Position numbers and translations under genes: made by a program. Below are positions 12,774 through 24,587 of a stretch of 64,000 bases of DNA, one piece after another. The notes beneath the pieces are model-generated. The model was not told the DNA's origin, did not search any database, and was given only the letters and a program-made list of their open reading frames with translations. Source of the DNA: Mortierella sp. BCC40632 (lineage: Eukaryota > Mortierellomycota > Mortierellomycetes > Mortierellales > Mortierellaceae); contig WAEK01000005.1 in assembly GCA_011634665.1 (NCBI GenBank), positions 1,647,501 through 1,711,500 on the forward strand, given 5' to 3'. Within the stretch, counting starts at the first letter, position 1; every line of letters starts with the position of its first letter.

Positions 12774-14435
12774 CTTCCGTGGTGAAGAGACTTGAGGGGG
12801 AGACCTTTGTACTTCCATTTTTTTAGGCTATTTCATAATTGAGAGAGAGAAAGAAGAAAGACAACAGCAATGAGAGTACCATGTTATGAATTTCTTGATC
12901 TCAAGAATTATCCTCGTTCACCTTAGACAGTCCATTCCACTGTATGAATAAGCTCCAACCAACATTAGGCTCTCTTGGCAGATGAAAAAGGCAGGGATGC
13001 TGCATGGGTCCCTTGACCCTGACCATGTGCCAACTCTTGATATTAATAATGATGTTAAATATTGTACGAGGAAGGAAAGAAGGCACAGTTGAAAGAAAAA
13101 AAGAAAAAGTGAGAGCTTGCTTTATCCTGCTGGGTGAAGCACGCTTACGAGTTGCTCTATACACTAGATACGCGTAAGCATCTCACTCTCCTCGGGCCTC
13201 ACAGAGCACACAGGAGAAGAGGCCTTTTTGACAAAGGAACCAGTCCTTACTCTTCGGCTCTTCTTTCTTTCTTTTCTTTCTGGTACACTCGTCCCGCTTC
13301 CACCCCTGCCCCTTGGCCCCCTGTACACATAATTTGCTTGGACTCTCTCTCTCTCTCTCCTGGGCAACGCCGAGGATTTATGGACGGATAAGGGTGGTGG
13401 TTATGATTGTTTGGGCCAACAAGCAACAGGAAGAAAAAAAGGGTTTTATGCAAGTAAGCGGCTCTCAACCAACCAACCAAGCCTGGTCAAAGGTCGAAGC
13501 CCAAAGGCCGAAAAAATAGAGCATCACACCCTGATTCGATTGAGGTTGCACAACCTCCATTAGAGACGATAATTACATGCACACACTCACCACGCACACA
13601 TGGTGAGAGAGAAAGAGTGGGGGTGAAATGAGTGAAAAGGCGTGGACATCTCAAAAACAGTGGGAGCAAAAAAAAAAAAAAGTCGAGAGCCGTTCTACCA
13701 CATGCTAGTTCTCTTTAGAGCAACATCTGTGGGTTGACTCGACAGGTATGTGAACCCATTCCTCAGAAGAAGAAGAAAAGAAGAAGAAAAGAAACCTTTC
13801 TTGACCATGAAAGGATCTTATGGAGAAAGTAGGGAGAGAGAGAGAGAGGAGACCAGTCGTCTACATACTTTACTAGACGCTTGGCCGACAGAGGACGAAG
13901 ATGAGGAGTGAAGGAGCTCGGAGGATTACATATTTTTGAAGCAGCGACATGACATGCATCGCCCCTTCTCTCTTCAGGCGTACACAGAGGCAGGTAGTCT
14001 ATAGAGGCTGGACACGGTCCGGTTTGCGTAGCAGGAGGCAGGGAACCCGCATGCTAACTAACGGGCTCTGTCCGAAAGAGAAGGGGATGAGAGATGAGAG
14101 CGAGTGGATGTGTGGCAGTGGGAGTGTTGGTTGGTTGGGGGTGGGTGGGAGGTGGAGGAAAGAAGAAGCCTGACTCTACTCTCTCCACTTTACTCTCTCT
14201 TTCTTTCTCTCTTTCTCTCTTTCTCTCTTTCTCTCTTCTTGCTGTTCTTCTTTGTCGACTATTGCTCCTCTCTCTCTCTCTCTCTCTCCTTCTGTCTCTT
14301 CTCTCTCTCCCTTTTCCTTCTCGGCCCCCTTCCTCCTTTCCCTTTGTCGCTTGGCAAGGCTTGGGTTGTCCGGTCTGTGGTTCTCATTCTCAACATCTCG
14401 GCATTCTCCATCCTTCATTCCATCTTGTCCATCCC
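11980..14435. other. Intergenic region, repeat-rich
   Basis: No convincing gene. It contains (CA)n at 12267-12294, T and A runs (12065-12080, 12582-12603, 12747-12773), (CT)n at 12703-12740 and AGAAGAAG tracts near 13770-13795. CT-rich DNA from 14178 to 14330 is probably the promoter/5' UTR of the next gene. Confidence 0.45.
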
Positions 14436-14866
14436 ATGACCCGAATCACCCTTTCATCCCTGGCCTTACTCCTCGTGCTGGCGACTGCACCTGCTGCTGC
14501 AGTAAACTGTGTGTCTCCCTCTGGTGGTTCCTACAAGGTCAACAGCCAAATCACTCTGAAAGCTACTTTTCCATTATTCTTCTCTTCTTACGAGGTCTGG
14601 TGTCAACATGGATCAACAAAATTGCAGGGACAAACAAGCCTCCCCTTGACTTGGTCCGGCTATACGAGCTCGATCACAATTCCAGCCTCCTGGGATGGTA
14701 TTTGCTCGGGCAACAGCATCGTTGTAACTATGAAAGATTCGTTTGGTAGTGACAGTTGCCCACCTTTTCAAATCATTCAGGATCCTCCTCCTCCTATCCC
14801 AACAACGACTACAACAACGACTACTACCCCTCCTACTACAGTGTGTCCTCCCCTACCACTCCTCCT

Positions 14867-14899
<33 letters not shown>

Positions 14900-16360
14900 C
14901 CTACCTCCTCCACTTCCACCCAACCTCTAGGAACAACCAATGTTCCACCACCAACAATCACTGCCTCTTCTACGCTATCTCCAACTGTCATCTCTGGCAC
15001 AACGACCATGGTTCCCATCACCATCACTTCCAACTCGTCTACGCCAATCCCTTCCAACTCTGTCGACCCCAATGGCTCCTTACAACCTGGGCTTCCACCA
15101 CCTCCTATCCCTCCCAATGACCACAACTCTAGCAATGATTCGGCTTCTCAGTCAGGAGGAAGTGGTACCAATGTCGCAGCAGCCGCTCTGGGTGCTGTCG
15201 GAGGTGTGGCAGCCTTGGCCCTGATTGTCTTTGGATTTGTCATGAACCGAAGACGTAAACGTATTCGTCAAGAACAAATGGATCATTCACGGGAATATGA
15301 TGAGGCGGGGTCGGAGAAACATGGTTATCAAGGATTTGGACCGGTCTCCATGGCCCGTGCGCAGGATAATGACTATGCCCTGTTGCATTCGGGTCCTCTC
15401 CCGAACAGTGCTGCCGACCAGAATCCTTATTCATACCCGGACAGCGAATACTCTTATCCATCTTCCATTGGCGTCGGCGCTGGCGCTGGTGTTGCTGTTG
15501 CTGCTGCTGCTGCTGCCGGAGCGACAGGCGCGATGGCCTACCGACAGGCTGGTGAAAAGACAGAAATCCGCGAGGATGAAGATGATCATTCCCGCCCAAT
15601 GCGTCACTTCCGCCCCGAATCTGATTCAGTCAAGACGGTCACCCCACGTTCAGCAGGAACAGCTGCCGCTACTGCAACAGCACCCTATTCTAGCGTATCA
15701 AATTATCCAAACAATTCATCGGTTGCACCACCGCCTACTTTAGTTCCTTTCCCAGTCCCTGCCTCGACCAGTGAAGCACTTCGTCAACAATACCAACTGG
15801 CTAATCGACTCTCGATGCTTTCAGACGATGCCCCGACAGAATCCACTGGATATGTGACGACAGCTCATCATGCCACAGCAGCTCGTGCAACAGCAATTCC
15901 TAGAGTACCCAGACTTCCTTCCAGTAGTGGAGCGGCAGCAGCGGCAGCAGCGGTGAATCAACAAATTTCACTTCGGGAGCGACTGATGAATGACCAATTG
16001 CAGGAAGAAGATGAAGAGGGATTGAGTGTTCGAGACATGGACATGGCGGAATCGATTGCAGATACAGAAGACACGAGTGATATGCAATACCTATCCATCT
16101 TTGGAGATGAATATTCCCGATCGGTTCCTGTGGCCAGGACCACGACCACGGCCAGTCGAGATGGACATCAGACCTCTTCGACCTCTGCCTATGAGACAGC
16201 GAGGGATTCACCGACGTTGAGCTCAAGTTCAACTCAATCTCAAGACATTCATGTGCCGACAATTGCTACCTCAGATTGGCGACAATCTGGGTCAGGAAGA
16301 CCTGAGAGTGCACATATCCGACAATTGATTCGAAATGTTCTTGAAGATGAAAGACGTTAA
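14436..16360 (+). CDS. One-pass surface protein, paralogue of 10573 gene, stalk frameshift
   Basis: Starts MTRITLSSLALLLVLATAP, a clear signal peptide, followed by CVSPSGGSYKVNSQ, matching the N-terminal module of the 10573 gene. The first frame runs through a Thr/Pro stalk and then leaves frame inside a CTC/poly-C tract (about 14860-14898). The +1 frame continues with more Ser/Thr/Pro stalk, Asn-rich segments, a TM helix (VAALALIVFGFVM), the stop-transfer RRRKR and a cytosolic tail of about 370 residues with Ala-rich and acidic stretches. The span is 1925 nt, so one missing base restores about 641 codons. No GT-AG intron gives the right phase, so I treat it as a sequence error or a slippage mutation in the C run. 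It is a likely wall-associated sensor-type protein; the ligand is unknown. Confidence 0.7.
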
Positions 16361-16859
16361 GAGAGAGGAGAATCTCTACCTTGCCTTGCCCCTTTTACCC
16401 CTCCTTTCCCCCCTTCGCCTCCAGAAAGGTACATACCTCCACACATCTTTACGACGACATTAATTTCCCATTTTTCTTTCGAATAAAATGGCTGGTTTCT
16501 ACTTGTTTATTTTTTTAATGCAATAGAAAAAGAAAAGAAAAAGACGAGGGGATCATAAGCAAAAAGAATGCATAGAGAGATGCGTTGTTGTGGTCATTAA
16601 AAGAAAGGAGGGGTCGTTAAAGAGTGCATACAAATGCAAAGGGTCGTTAAAAAACAAGTCGGGTCATCACAAAAAGAAAGAGTAAGAAAGAACGAGAGAA
16701 AGAGAGAATAAGATAAAGAATGAGAAAGAAAGAAAGAAAGATGAAAGAAAGAAAGAAAGATGAAAGAAAGAAAGAAAGATGAAAGAAAGAAAGAGAGAAG
16801 AGAGATAGAAAGAGAAAGAAAAAAAGAAAGAAAGAGAAAGAAAGAAAGAAAGAAAGAAA
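16361..16859. repeat. GAAA/GA microsatellite between convergent genes
   Basis: About 190 nt of imperfect GAAA, GAGA and GATGAAA units from 16675 to 16860 occupy the space between the 3' ends of two convergent genes. The rest is 3' UTR of the + gene. Confidence 0.65.
16482..16487 (+). terminator. Poly(A) signal of the 14436 gene
   Basis: AATAAA about 120 nt after the stop codon at 16360. Confidence 0.45.
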
Positions 16860-19250
16860 TCAAAAGTATCCATAGGCCGGTGGCCATTGATGTGCTGCTA
16901 AACTCTTCGACGCACAGGGTCCTAGACACCCTCTGCTTCCTCCTCGTGGATGCCTATCTCCTGCACAGAACCTGGCCTCTTTAGGATCCATTTTAACAAG
17001 ATCCTCGGTCTGTTTTTTAATCTCGGGCTGACTACATCTGCAGCTGTTACAGTAATCATTCTGTAAATATCGAGATCGACGTCGACCTTCTTCTACTCCT
17101 ACTCCTCTCCCTTTTTTTTGACCATGGACATAGACCGCCCACTCCAACAGTGGAGTCTTGTACCCTGCTTTAGCAGTCGTGACCGACAAGGTAGTGACGC
17201 CCGCGGCGGTCATCAGGACCTTTTCAGCCTTTGTTTCGAGTTGAAGACCACATCGTTTCGCACGCATATGTTGTCTCCAAGCCCAGTCCTTTTGTGCCAT
17301 TGGTGTCGAAGAGTTCTTCGAAGGCCAAGAAGACCATTGAAATGGATCCAGCTTGGTCTCTTGAGTACCCAGAACCAAAGAAGGTGACGAGATACTATTC
17401 TTGTTGTCACAGGTATCGGGTGCTGAATGAGATCGTCCTGCAAAAGGGGGTCGAACCATACAAGTAGGAGTCAGAGAGCAAAATGGAGTTGAAGAAGAGA
17501 GAAGAGACCCCGTCTCCGAGATGGAAGTAGGCAACAAAGTCAAGGTCATGGACTTTAGCCTAGCCCTCTCTGGCGAATCCTTTAGTATAGAGTCAATCCT
17601 AGGGGGTTTGGGAAGTGGTTTGTCATAGGGTGCCATCCCAAATAGTGATGGTGATGGCGGTGGTAACTGTTGTTGTTGTTGCTTCTTGACTACAGAAAGT
17701 GGGGACGTGAACTCTTTGGCTGTTCCTACCATTGCCTGGTTGGGATAGTGGTTATGGAATCGGTCCTTGGGAGAGTTGGTAGGGATATAAGTGGTCTTGG
17801 GAACATAGACCAACTTTTGAAGTGCAGCAGGAATAACCCTCCTAGTCGACAAGTAAGAAGAATTGTCCGTGTTTAAATCTTTTCCGACGAAAGGATGAAT
17901 AGAATCAATGGATGATGCAATGGTCATCATCTGCGCCATCCCTTGCTTGGACAACTTTTCGAGCGCCTCTGTCAATTGATCGACCAAATTGGCTAGACCG
18001 TCATAAGCTGTGGTAGAGGCGGCGGTGGCCAGCAAGACTCGAGAAGTAAGAGGCGTTGTGGAGGTAGAGACGGTTGAAAAGGCTGAAGGTAAGCTTATCT
18101 CAGTGGCTTCTTTACTCTTTTCATTCTCTTTTGCCTGAGGCGCTAGCCTGTCTTGAGCCATCTCGGTGGCAGTGGTCTTGGCCATGGAGGATTGCTGGAG
18201 CATCAGACAGAGGGTTCTTGAGACGATTGGTGAATTACAGGGGGCAAGAGGAGCGGTAGCTGTAGCAGTAGCAGCAGAAGCAGAAGTGGAATGTCGCTGC
18301 AAAGGGCTGGCGGTGGGTCGTGTTTGGGGTAGAGTCGAGCAGAGTTGGCTTGCACCACGAGCAGGAATCAAAGGCATTCCTGGGACTACTTCCTGAGGAC
18401 TATTGTGCGTCGATCCAGGAGTTGGAGGCTGTTGCTTCGCCCAGGGTGGATATATCGGCTCAACTCGAGGATTCCTTCGGAGCTGCGGGGATGACCTTGC
18501 GCTGTGCCTGAGCCGCTTGGGTACCGATGGTAGCGGAAGTGGTGGTGGAGGCAGAGGCGGTGGAGGCAGTGGGTGAAGTGGTGGCGGTGGGAGCGGTGGG
18601 TGAAGTGGTGGCGGCAGTAGTGGAGTCAAGAGACCAATAGAGTCTATCTTGTTGCTTACTTTGGAGCCTGAGGGGTTCCAAAACTTAGTGATAGGTGATG
18701 CCGGCAGGCTCCCAGAGCGAGGACGACTCGTTTTACAAAAGTAGTTCTCAGTCTTGTCTGGAGGTGTCTTTGCAGGAGAGCGACAGTAGTTGTATTGGAT
18801 ATCGCTTCCGAATGAACCAGGTTCGGGGAGGTGGTCAAACCAGGATTGTGGTTTGGAAGGTTTCTCGGATATGGGTGAAGTTGGGGGATCGAGTTTAGGT
18901 GGGTGATAGTAGAGGGTCAAGGTGAGAAGGTCGGCAGAAGGGTCCTCGCCAAGACTTGTTCTTGCTGCACTGCCCGAGTGACCTAGTCGGGTCCGGTAAG
19001 ATGGTTTGGCAGGCAGGGCACCGGTGATGGTGGCCACTGTCGAGGCAGCATCGTCGCGGCGTGGGCATTTGGAGGAGAGCTCGGGAATTTGTTTGATTGT
19101 GAGGCCAAAAAGACCACGGTGTCTTTTGGACTGGGTATTGTGGGTCGTAGCGCGGGAAGGGGTATCAGAGGAGACCAGGACAGAGATGGGCATGTCCTTT
19201 TTGATGGGCGAGAAAGGTAGGAGCCACTTGGACCAGTGAGATGATTTCAT
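16860..19250 (-). CDS. Proline/serine-rich protein of unknown function
   Basis: A single open frame of 796 residues from the ATG at 19250. I recognise no domain. The middle has long PPLPPPP-type tracts (residues about 210-250) that could serve as SH3/WW ligands, then Ser/Thr-rich disorder and several short basic clusters. No signal peptide or TM segment. An uncut 2.4-kb frame is unusual in such repeat-rich DNA, which argues for a real gene, but its last ~100 residues look less protein-like and could belong to an unrecognised intron or 3' UTR. The 5' end faces the FKBP gene 618 bp away, so the two may share a promoter region. Confidence 0.55.
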   Translation of the reverse strand: MKSSHWSKWLLPFSPIKKDMPISVLVSSDTPSRATTHNTQSKRHRGLFGLTIKQIPELSSKCPRRDDAASTVATITGALPAKPSYRTRLGHSGSAARTSLGEDPSADLLTLTLYYHPPKLDPPTSPISEKPSKPQSWFDHLPEPGSFGSDIQYNYCRSPAKTPPDKTENYFCKTSRPRSGSLPASPITKFWNPSGSKVSNKIDSIGLLTPLLPPPLHPPLPPPPLHPLPPPPLPPPPLPLPSVPKRLRHSARSSPQLRRNPRVEPIYPPWAKQQPPTPGSTHNSPQEVVPGMPLIPARGASQLCSTLPQTRPTASPLQRHSTSASAATATATAPLAPCNSPIVSRTLCLMLQQSSMAKTTATEMAQDRLAPQAKENEKSKEATEISLPSAFSTVSTSTTPLTSRVLLATAASTTAYDGLANLVDQLTEALEKLSKQGMAQMMTIASSIDSIHPFVGKDLNTDNSSYLSTRRVIPAALQKLVYVPKTTYIPTNSPKDRFHNHYPNQAMVGTAKEFTSPLSVVKKQQQQQLPPPSPSLFGMAPYDKPLPKPPRIDSILKDSPERARLKSMTLTLLPTSISETGSLLSSSTPFCSLTPTCMVRPPFAGRSHSAPDTCDNKNSISSPSLVLGTQETKLDPFQWSSWPSKNSSTPMAQKDWAWRQHMRAKRCGLQLETKAEKVLMTAAGVTTLSVTTAKAGYKTPLLEWAVYVHGQKKGRGVGVEEGRRRSRYLQNDYCNSCRCSQPEIKKQTEDLVKMDPKEARFCAGDRHPRGGSRGCLGPCASKSLAAHQWPPAYGYF

Positions 19251-19400
19251 AGCGGAAGTGGATGAAGGGAAAGGATAAAAAGACGATCATCAAAGGCGAA
19301 GTAAGAGAGAGAAAGAAAGAAAGAAAGAGAGAGAGTACAGAAAAAGAGGCTAGCAGACAAGAAAAGAGGTGCGAGATTTATATAGCATGAGTATCGCCAC

Positions 19401-19437
<37 letters not shown>

Positions 19438-19868
19438 CCACTTCACACCCTTCCAAAGACGCGTTCGCCCCACTGGTTATTTTTATCGCAAAGCTCGTAT
19501 AGGCGGGGGCTGGGCCTGTGGCCATGGGTAAGTGCCTCTCTCTCTCTCTTTCTCTCTCTCTCTCTTTCTTTCTTTCCCTCTCTCTCGCTCTCTATCACTT
19601 TGTCCTATTTGAGAGTGAGTGGATAAAGGGGATATCGAAGCCCATAGCCATCGTTGCTTTGTTCGTCGCTATCCTCTTGGACCAAAGTGAAGAAACTTAG
19701 TAGTGGGCGTGACTGTGTCAGAGAATACTCTGGAACAGAGCCGAGCCTGCGCGTCCTTATTCGTTCACCATCGCACAACTCTGGATCCGAATAACGGCCT
19801 GATCATCTCAATCTCCACCATCACCATCACCCACCATCACCGCCACCGCCACCACCACCACCATCACT
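19251..19868. promoter_or_regulatory. Shared divergent promoter interval
   Basis: It lies between the starts of the proline-rich gene (-) and the FKBP-TPR gene (+). It contains a poly(A) run of about 32 at 19402-19434, GA and CT microsatellites (19300-19335 and 19530-19600), and a CACCATCAC-type repeat at 19815-19865 right before the FKBP start. Confidence 0.45.
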
Positions 19869-20916
19869 ATGACTGACGTAACAATTCCTGACGGCTTCGA
19901 GCCCATCGTCGATGGATTTCTCTGGAAAAAGATCCTCAAGGAGGGCTCGGGCGAATCACCCACTGTCAAGTCTAAAGTTAATGGTATGAAATCTCTAACC
20001 ACCATTTCTCCAGTCAGGATCCCCTACCGAGGAAAAGATAAAAAAAAAAAAGCAAAAACGTCTTAATAATAGCCTAGAGCTTGGACCTTTGACATCCCAG
20101 AGCTTCTTAATATGGCTCTCGGTGATATGTTGTTCAAAGACTTTTTTTGTAGAACGAATTTGGTCTGATCCATGCTGGTCCGTGTGTTTTTCTTTTTCTT
20201 TTTTCTATTTCTTTTTGTTAACATTACCAACTCGTCATTGTTTTTTCTTCTTTTTCTAGTTCATTACGTTGGAACTTTGTTCCCTTCGGGTGACAAGTTT
20301 GACTCTTCGCGTGATCGCTCCTCGACCTTCGACTTTACTCTTGGTGTTGGTATGGATCGTCAATTGGTCGACTACAAGCTACAAAAAACAAAAACGCAAA
20401 AGCAATGGAAAAAAAGACGCTGGTGTTCTCAAGAATCTACCATTCATCTTTTTTTTTATATATTATTATTTTTATTATTATTATCGAAACCAAATAGGCC
20501 AGGTGATCAAGGGATGGGATGAGGGTGTCAAGACCATGAAGGTTGGAGAGTTGGCCGACCTTATCTGCGCCCCCGACTATGGTACATTCCCTGTTGCATT
20601 GACCTAGTTCCCTGTCCGCTTGCTTGTATGCATGAACTCTCGACTGACCCGAAGAAAAAAAAAACTCGATGAACGGACGCAATTGCATTCCCAATTAGGA
20701 TATGGTGCCCAAGGAAGCCCTCCCACGATCCCTGGAGGAGCCTACCTCAAGTTTGAGGTTGAGTTGTTTGACTTTCAGGAGGTAGGCAGCCTTTTTTCTT
20801 TTCTTTTCTTTTCTTTTCTTTTTTTGTCCATCAAAGTAGATGGTCCTGACGTCTGAGCTTTGAAAAGTGATATCTCAGTTCCCTTAAATCACTCATTAAC
20901 ACAAACATTAATTTGG

Positions 20917-20951
<35 letters not shown>

Positions 20952-21555
20952 ATTGCTTCTCTCAATTAGTCCGCTGACAACCCAACAGCCAAGCTCGCCC
21001 TGGCAAAGAAGAAGAAAGACCAGGGAAACGCTGATTTCAAGAGTGGAGACAATGCCGCTGCTGCCCAGGCTTACAAGGCTGGTGCAGAGCTGCTCAAGGA
21101 TATGGTTGGCGCCAATGCCGAGCAGCTCCAAGAGGCTGGTCCTTTGAGACTTGCTCTGCTCGCCAACTTGGCAGCTGCTTACCTCAAGTTGAACGAGAAT
21201 GCCAAGGCTGTCGATGCCTGCAAACAGGTATTTTATACTCTACTCGGGAGTTTAGCTTGTTTTCCCAGGTTATGTGTGATGCTTTATTGAGTATACCCCA
21301 GACTGAGTGATAGTAACCACTTGATATATTTCCCAGGTCTTGGAGGTTCAGCCAGACCATGTCAAGGTGACATTCCGTCTTGCACAGGCTTATTTGGGCA
21401 TGAGCGAGTTTACGGAGGCACAGAAGGCAGCCCAGCATGGACTGGAGATTTCTCCCAATGACGCGACCTTTACGAGTCTTTTGAGCGTGATCAGCTCCAA
21501 GGAAGCAGCTTACAAGAAGAAGGAGCGCGCAGCATATAGCAAAATGTTCAGCTAG
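19869..21555 (+). CDS. FKBP-type peptidyl-prolyl isomerase with TPR repeats
   Basis: Six exons: 19869-19983, 20260-20349, 20498-20581, 20699-20781, 20970-21227 and 21337-21555; 849 nt, 282 residues, all junctions GT-AG. One FKBP domain fills about the first 120 residues: [19 protein letters not shown], then [11 protein letters not shown] containing the active-site Trp, then the [20 protein letters not shown] loop and strand. About three TPR helix pairs follow ([59 protein letters not shown]). Proteins of this layout act as Hsp90/Hsp70 co-chaperones. With only one FKBP domain it is shorter than FKBP4/5. No signal peptide, so cytosolic or nuclear. Confidence 0.88.
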
Positions 21556-21865
21556 ACGATAGAAAAAAAGAAAAAAAGATAAAAGACGCGAGGACTCTGA
21601 GAAAAAAAAAAAAAAGGATAGAAAGAGAGTCTTAGGAGACAAGCCACTAGGAAGAGAGCTCGAGACGAGGAACAGCCCTGACCGTTCGTTTCTCTCTCCA
21701 CCCTCTGAAACTGGGCCGATATCCACGTCGCAAGGGTGTGCCACGACACGCATGTAAAAAGACCTCGTGAATATTTTCTCACTCTTTCATCTGTTTCTTA
21801 TCCTCGCATTTCGGTCAACCAACCTCGCTTCAACAGAGAGAAGAAAAAACAACAACAAAAACAAC

Positions 21866-22237
21866 ATGTCTTCATCCAAGGACGACGTTCTTCAGTTCCT
21901 CGACTCGCTCGACACAGGCGCCGATGCTCCCCCACCCACACAAGGAACAGGCAATAGCACTGCACGCGATGGTCCCTCTTCCAGCTCAGCCAGTGGCGCA
22001 TCTCATGGACCATCTTCCACCTCTGCAACTACCTCCACCACTACCACCACCACTGCCGCCCATCAGGATGAACAATCTGTCTTGGACTTTTTGGACGAAA
22101 TCACTCAGTCGGCTTCCTCCACCACCACACCATCCGCCGCTGGTACCACTGCTGCTGGAGGTCCCATCGATAGTTCCAAGGGTCTTTTTGATGCCTCGTC
22201 CGCTCTGCCGTCGCGTTATTTGCAACAACAGCAACAA

Positions 22238-22269
<32 letters not shown>

Positions 22270-23512
22270 ACTTGACTCGAGATCATCTTGGTTAGGCAGC
22301 CTTTGGTCTACAGCCTCAGAGGCTGTTAAACAGACACAGACAGTGGTTCAGAGCTCTGTCAAGGCTACGATGGAAAGCAACGCGGGCAAGGCCTTTGAAG
22401 AACGTGTCAAGGGTTTGGTCAATGCCGAGAATATCAACAAGATTGGTAAAGAGAGAGCTTTTTTATTTTATTTTACTGATTATCGTGGCAGCATTGTAAG
22501 AGTTGTCTACCTTTCTGGTGTATATGTAGTGTACTCATGCTGTCTACCTTTTGTTATGGTTCATTTAATGCTGCGCCTCGTAGGACACGACCTCAAGTCG
22601 TTGACTTTGAGCTCAGTGACCTCGGTTTTGGACGTTATTGCGCCTCCGATTGCCGAGCACGAGTTGGTAGAGATTTGGTTGGCTCATGACATGGTTGGCT
22701 ATGCTGGACTCGACAACATTGTCTACAAGGCCTTCTTGTCTGTGATGGAGCAGACGGAGGGAGGTGAGGTGGTTGTCCGTCAGGGTGCGGGCACGCATGC
22801 CGATACGGTTGATCCAGAGGAGCGTCAATTGAATACTTGCGATGGCTACGAACAGGCCATCAAACTGGCAAACGTAAGGACATTGTATCTTTTTTTAGTA
22901 GTAGTAGTGGTTGTTGTTAGTGTCCAAGCGACGCCAACCATTAATCATTTTTTACTTTTATCGTGATATCACTAGGCCAACATTGAGCATTTGATCAAGG
23001 CCCATTATGACCCAGAGGCACAAAATGCCAATGCCAGGAACCCCAACACTCACGCCACGACCTGTCCCGTGTTCATGGCCATCCAGCCCTGCAGAGTCGC
23101 CCGTCATGGATTCAGCCTCAAGGCCGCCGAGTCGGCGGCGGGCGCGGAGACCATCCCACAAGAAAAGGACATGTTTATCTCCTTTGTAATTGTTCTCCGG
23201 GACCCAACGCACCGACTTGAATTCGAGTCTTGCTCGCAGTCAATGCCTGCTCACTGGATGTTGATTCCATACGAGGAGAATGAGTGGGTGGAGGACCGGA
23301 TGGTGGACTGTATCCGCCTGGCTGTGGGTGTGATTGGCCAGAACTATGTCTGGACAAGAATGAAGGGTGATGAGATGCAGCGACTTCAGTTGGCAGAGGC
23401 AGAGGCTCAGGCAAAAGCAGAGATGCAACAGCAACAACAACAACAGCAACAACAACAGCAACCATCACAACAACCACAGGTCGAAAGCGCCACCACTCCC
23501 ACGACTGCCTAA
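21866..23512 (+). CDS. mtc1: Mtc1-like protein (maintenance of telomere capping 1 family)
   Basis: Three exons: 21866-22445, 22584-22873 and 22976-23512; 1407 nt, 468 residues. The N-terminus has the DDVLQFLDSLD motif repeated as SVLDFLDEI, separated by a Ser/Thr-rich linker, then a glutamine run of about 17 (residues about 118-135). The conserved core contains WLGSLWSTASEAVKQ, LVEIWLAHDMVGY and a C-terminal part with FVIVLRDPTHRLEF and MPAHWMLIPYEENEW. A second Gln run ends the protein. Yeast Mtc1 is a Golgi/COPI-vesicle-associated protein genetically linked to telomere capping; the biochemical role is unknown. The symbol is a family assignment from recalled motifs. Confidence 0.75.
22219..22271 (+). 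repeat. CAA/CAG repeat encoding polyglutamine in the Mtc1-like gene
   Basis: A mixed CAA/CAG trinucleotide run of about 17 codons within exon 1. A second, shorter CAA/CAG run lies at 23427-23462 near the 3' end of the same gene. Confidence 0.9.
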
Positions 23513-23720
23513 AACTATGAACTAAAACAATCAGGGGACAGAGAACCGGGGGGGGGCGAACTGAATCACCAAAAGCTATAAGGCAAAAAAAAAAAAAAAA
23601 AAAAAAAAAAATTGTTCATCTCTCTATCTCTCTCATCTTCTCTTACTCTCATTTTTCCATCTTTCTTTTCTTCTTTCTTTTCTTTTTTCTTTTCTTTTTT
23701 CTTTTTTTTCTTTTTACCAA

Positions 23721-23726
23721 AATAAA
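23721..23726 (+). terminator. Poly(A) signal of the Mtc1-like gene
   Basis: AATAAA about 210 nt past the stop, after a CTTTT-rich stretch. Confidence 0.4.
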
Positions 23727-24466
23727 GGATATTTTAATGGCCACCTTTTTTCACTCTATAAAATTACATTTGAAAAATCAACTTAAACAGGTTCTCCAGA
23801 GATCCATTTCCCTGAGTAGCACTAAAAGCAGAGTGCGTCAATGCTAAAGAAAAAAAGTAGGGAGCGTTAGCAGTCGCCTAGAGTCTTGACCAAAACGTGA
23901 AAGGGAATGTGGAGTAGCTTGGGTGATGGCAATCCAAAGACAAAGGAAGTAATAACTTGTCAGGAGAGAGGGTATTTCCCCATTATTTTCAAAGCGCCAA
24001 ACCCTCAGGAACCCCCTTCCCCCCAGTTACTAGAATCTATTGAGCCCAAAGTCATGCCTACCTACACATCTGTAACCAGAAGCAACTGATCCAACCAACT
24101 CTATGAGGCGAGGCACTTCCACTCTGAAAACCACACTAGTATTCAAGTCTCGTATGAAAGAAAAGTAAAGGAAGATAGCTCTTGATTCCTGTTATTGCAA
24201 AACCGGCATGACCACACTCGGTTTAGATTGGTGACCAGATCCGACAGGACAAGATCATCTATGAATCCTCCTCCCCCTCCCTCCCTCTCTATCCAATATG
24301 AAACTCTCTGACTAATTCCTCGGCTGTATTTTTAGGTGGTTGCCTGTCCTCCCTATTCTTCTCTCTCATCCATTGAGCTATCCGACCCTCCTCTGGTGTT
24401 TCCCCCTATTAGACAGTCTTTCATCTGACCAGTATCTTGCCAGATCTGACAGAGGCTAGTTCGCCA

Positions 24467-24502
<36 letters not shown>

Positions 24503-24587
24503 TTTTGGCAAAGTCAACAAAGATCTTTTTCTCTCTATCGGGGACTTACACAAGCCTCAGTCACAGCACATTTACCATGGGTGACGA

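Noticed and set aside
21986..22286. Minus-strand poly-Leu and poly-Val frames
   Set aside because: Antisense of the CAA/CAG run and Thr codons of the Mtc1-like gene.
24350..24405. Minus strand reads GGATAGCTCAATGGATGAGAG, like a tRNA D-arm
   Set aside because: No matching anticodon arm, no T-loop GTTCRA and no acceptor pairing within 60-90 nt.
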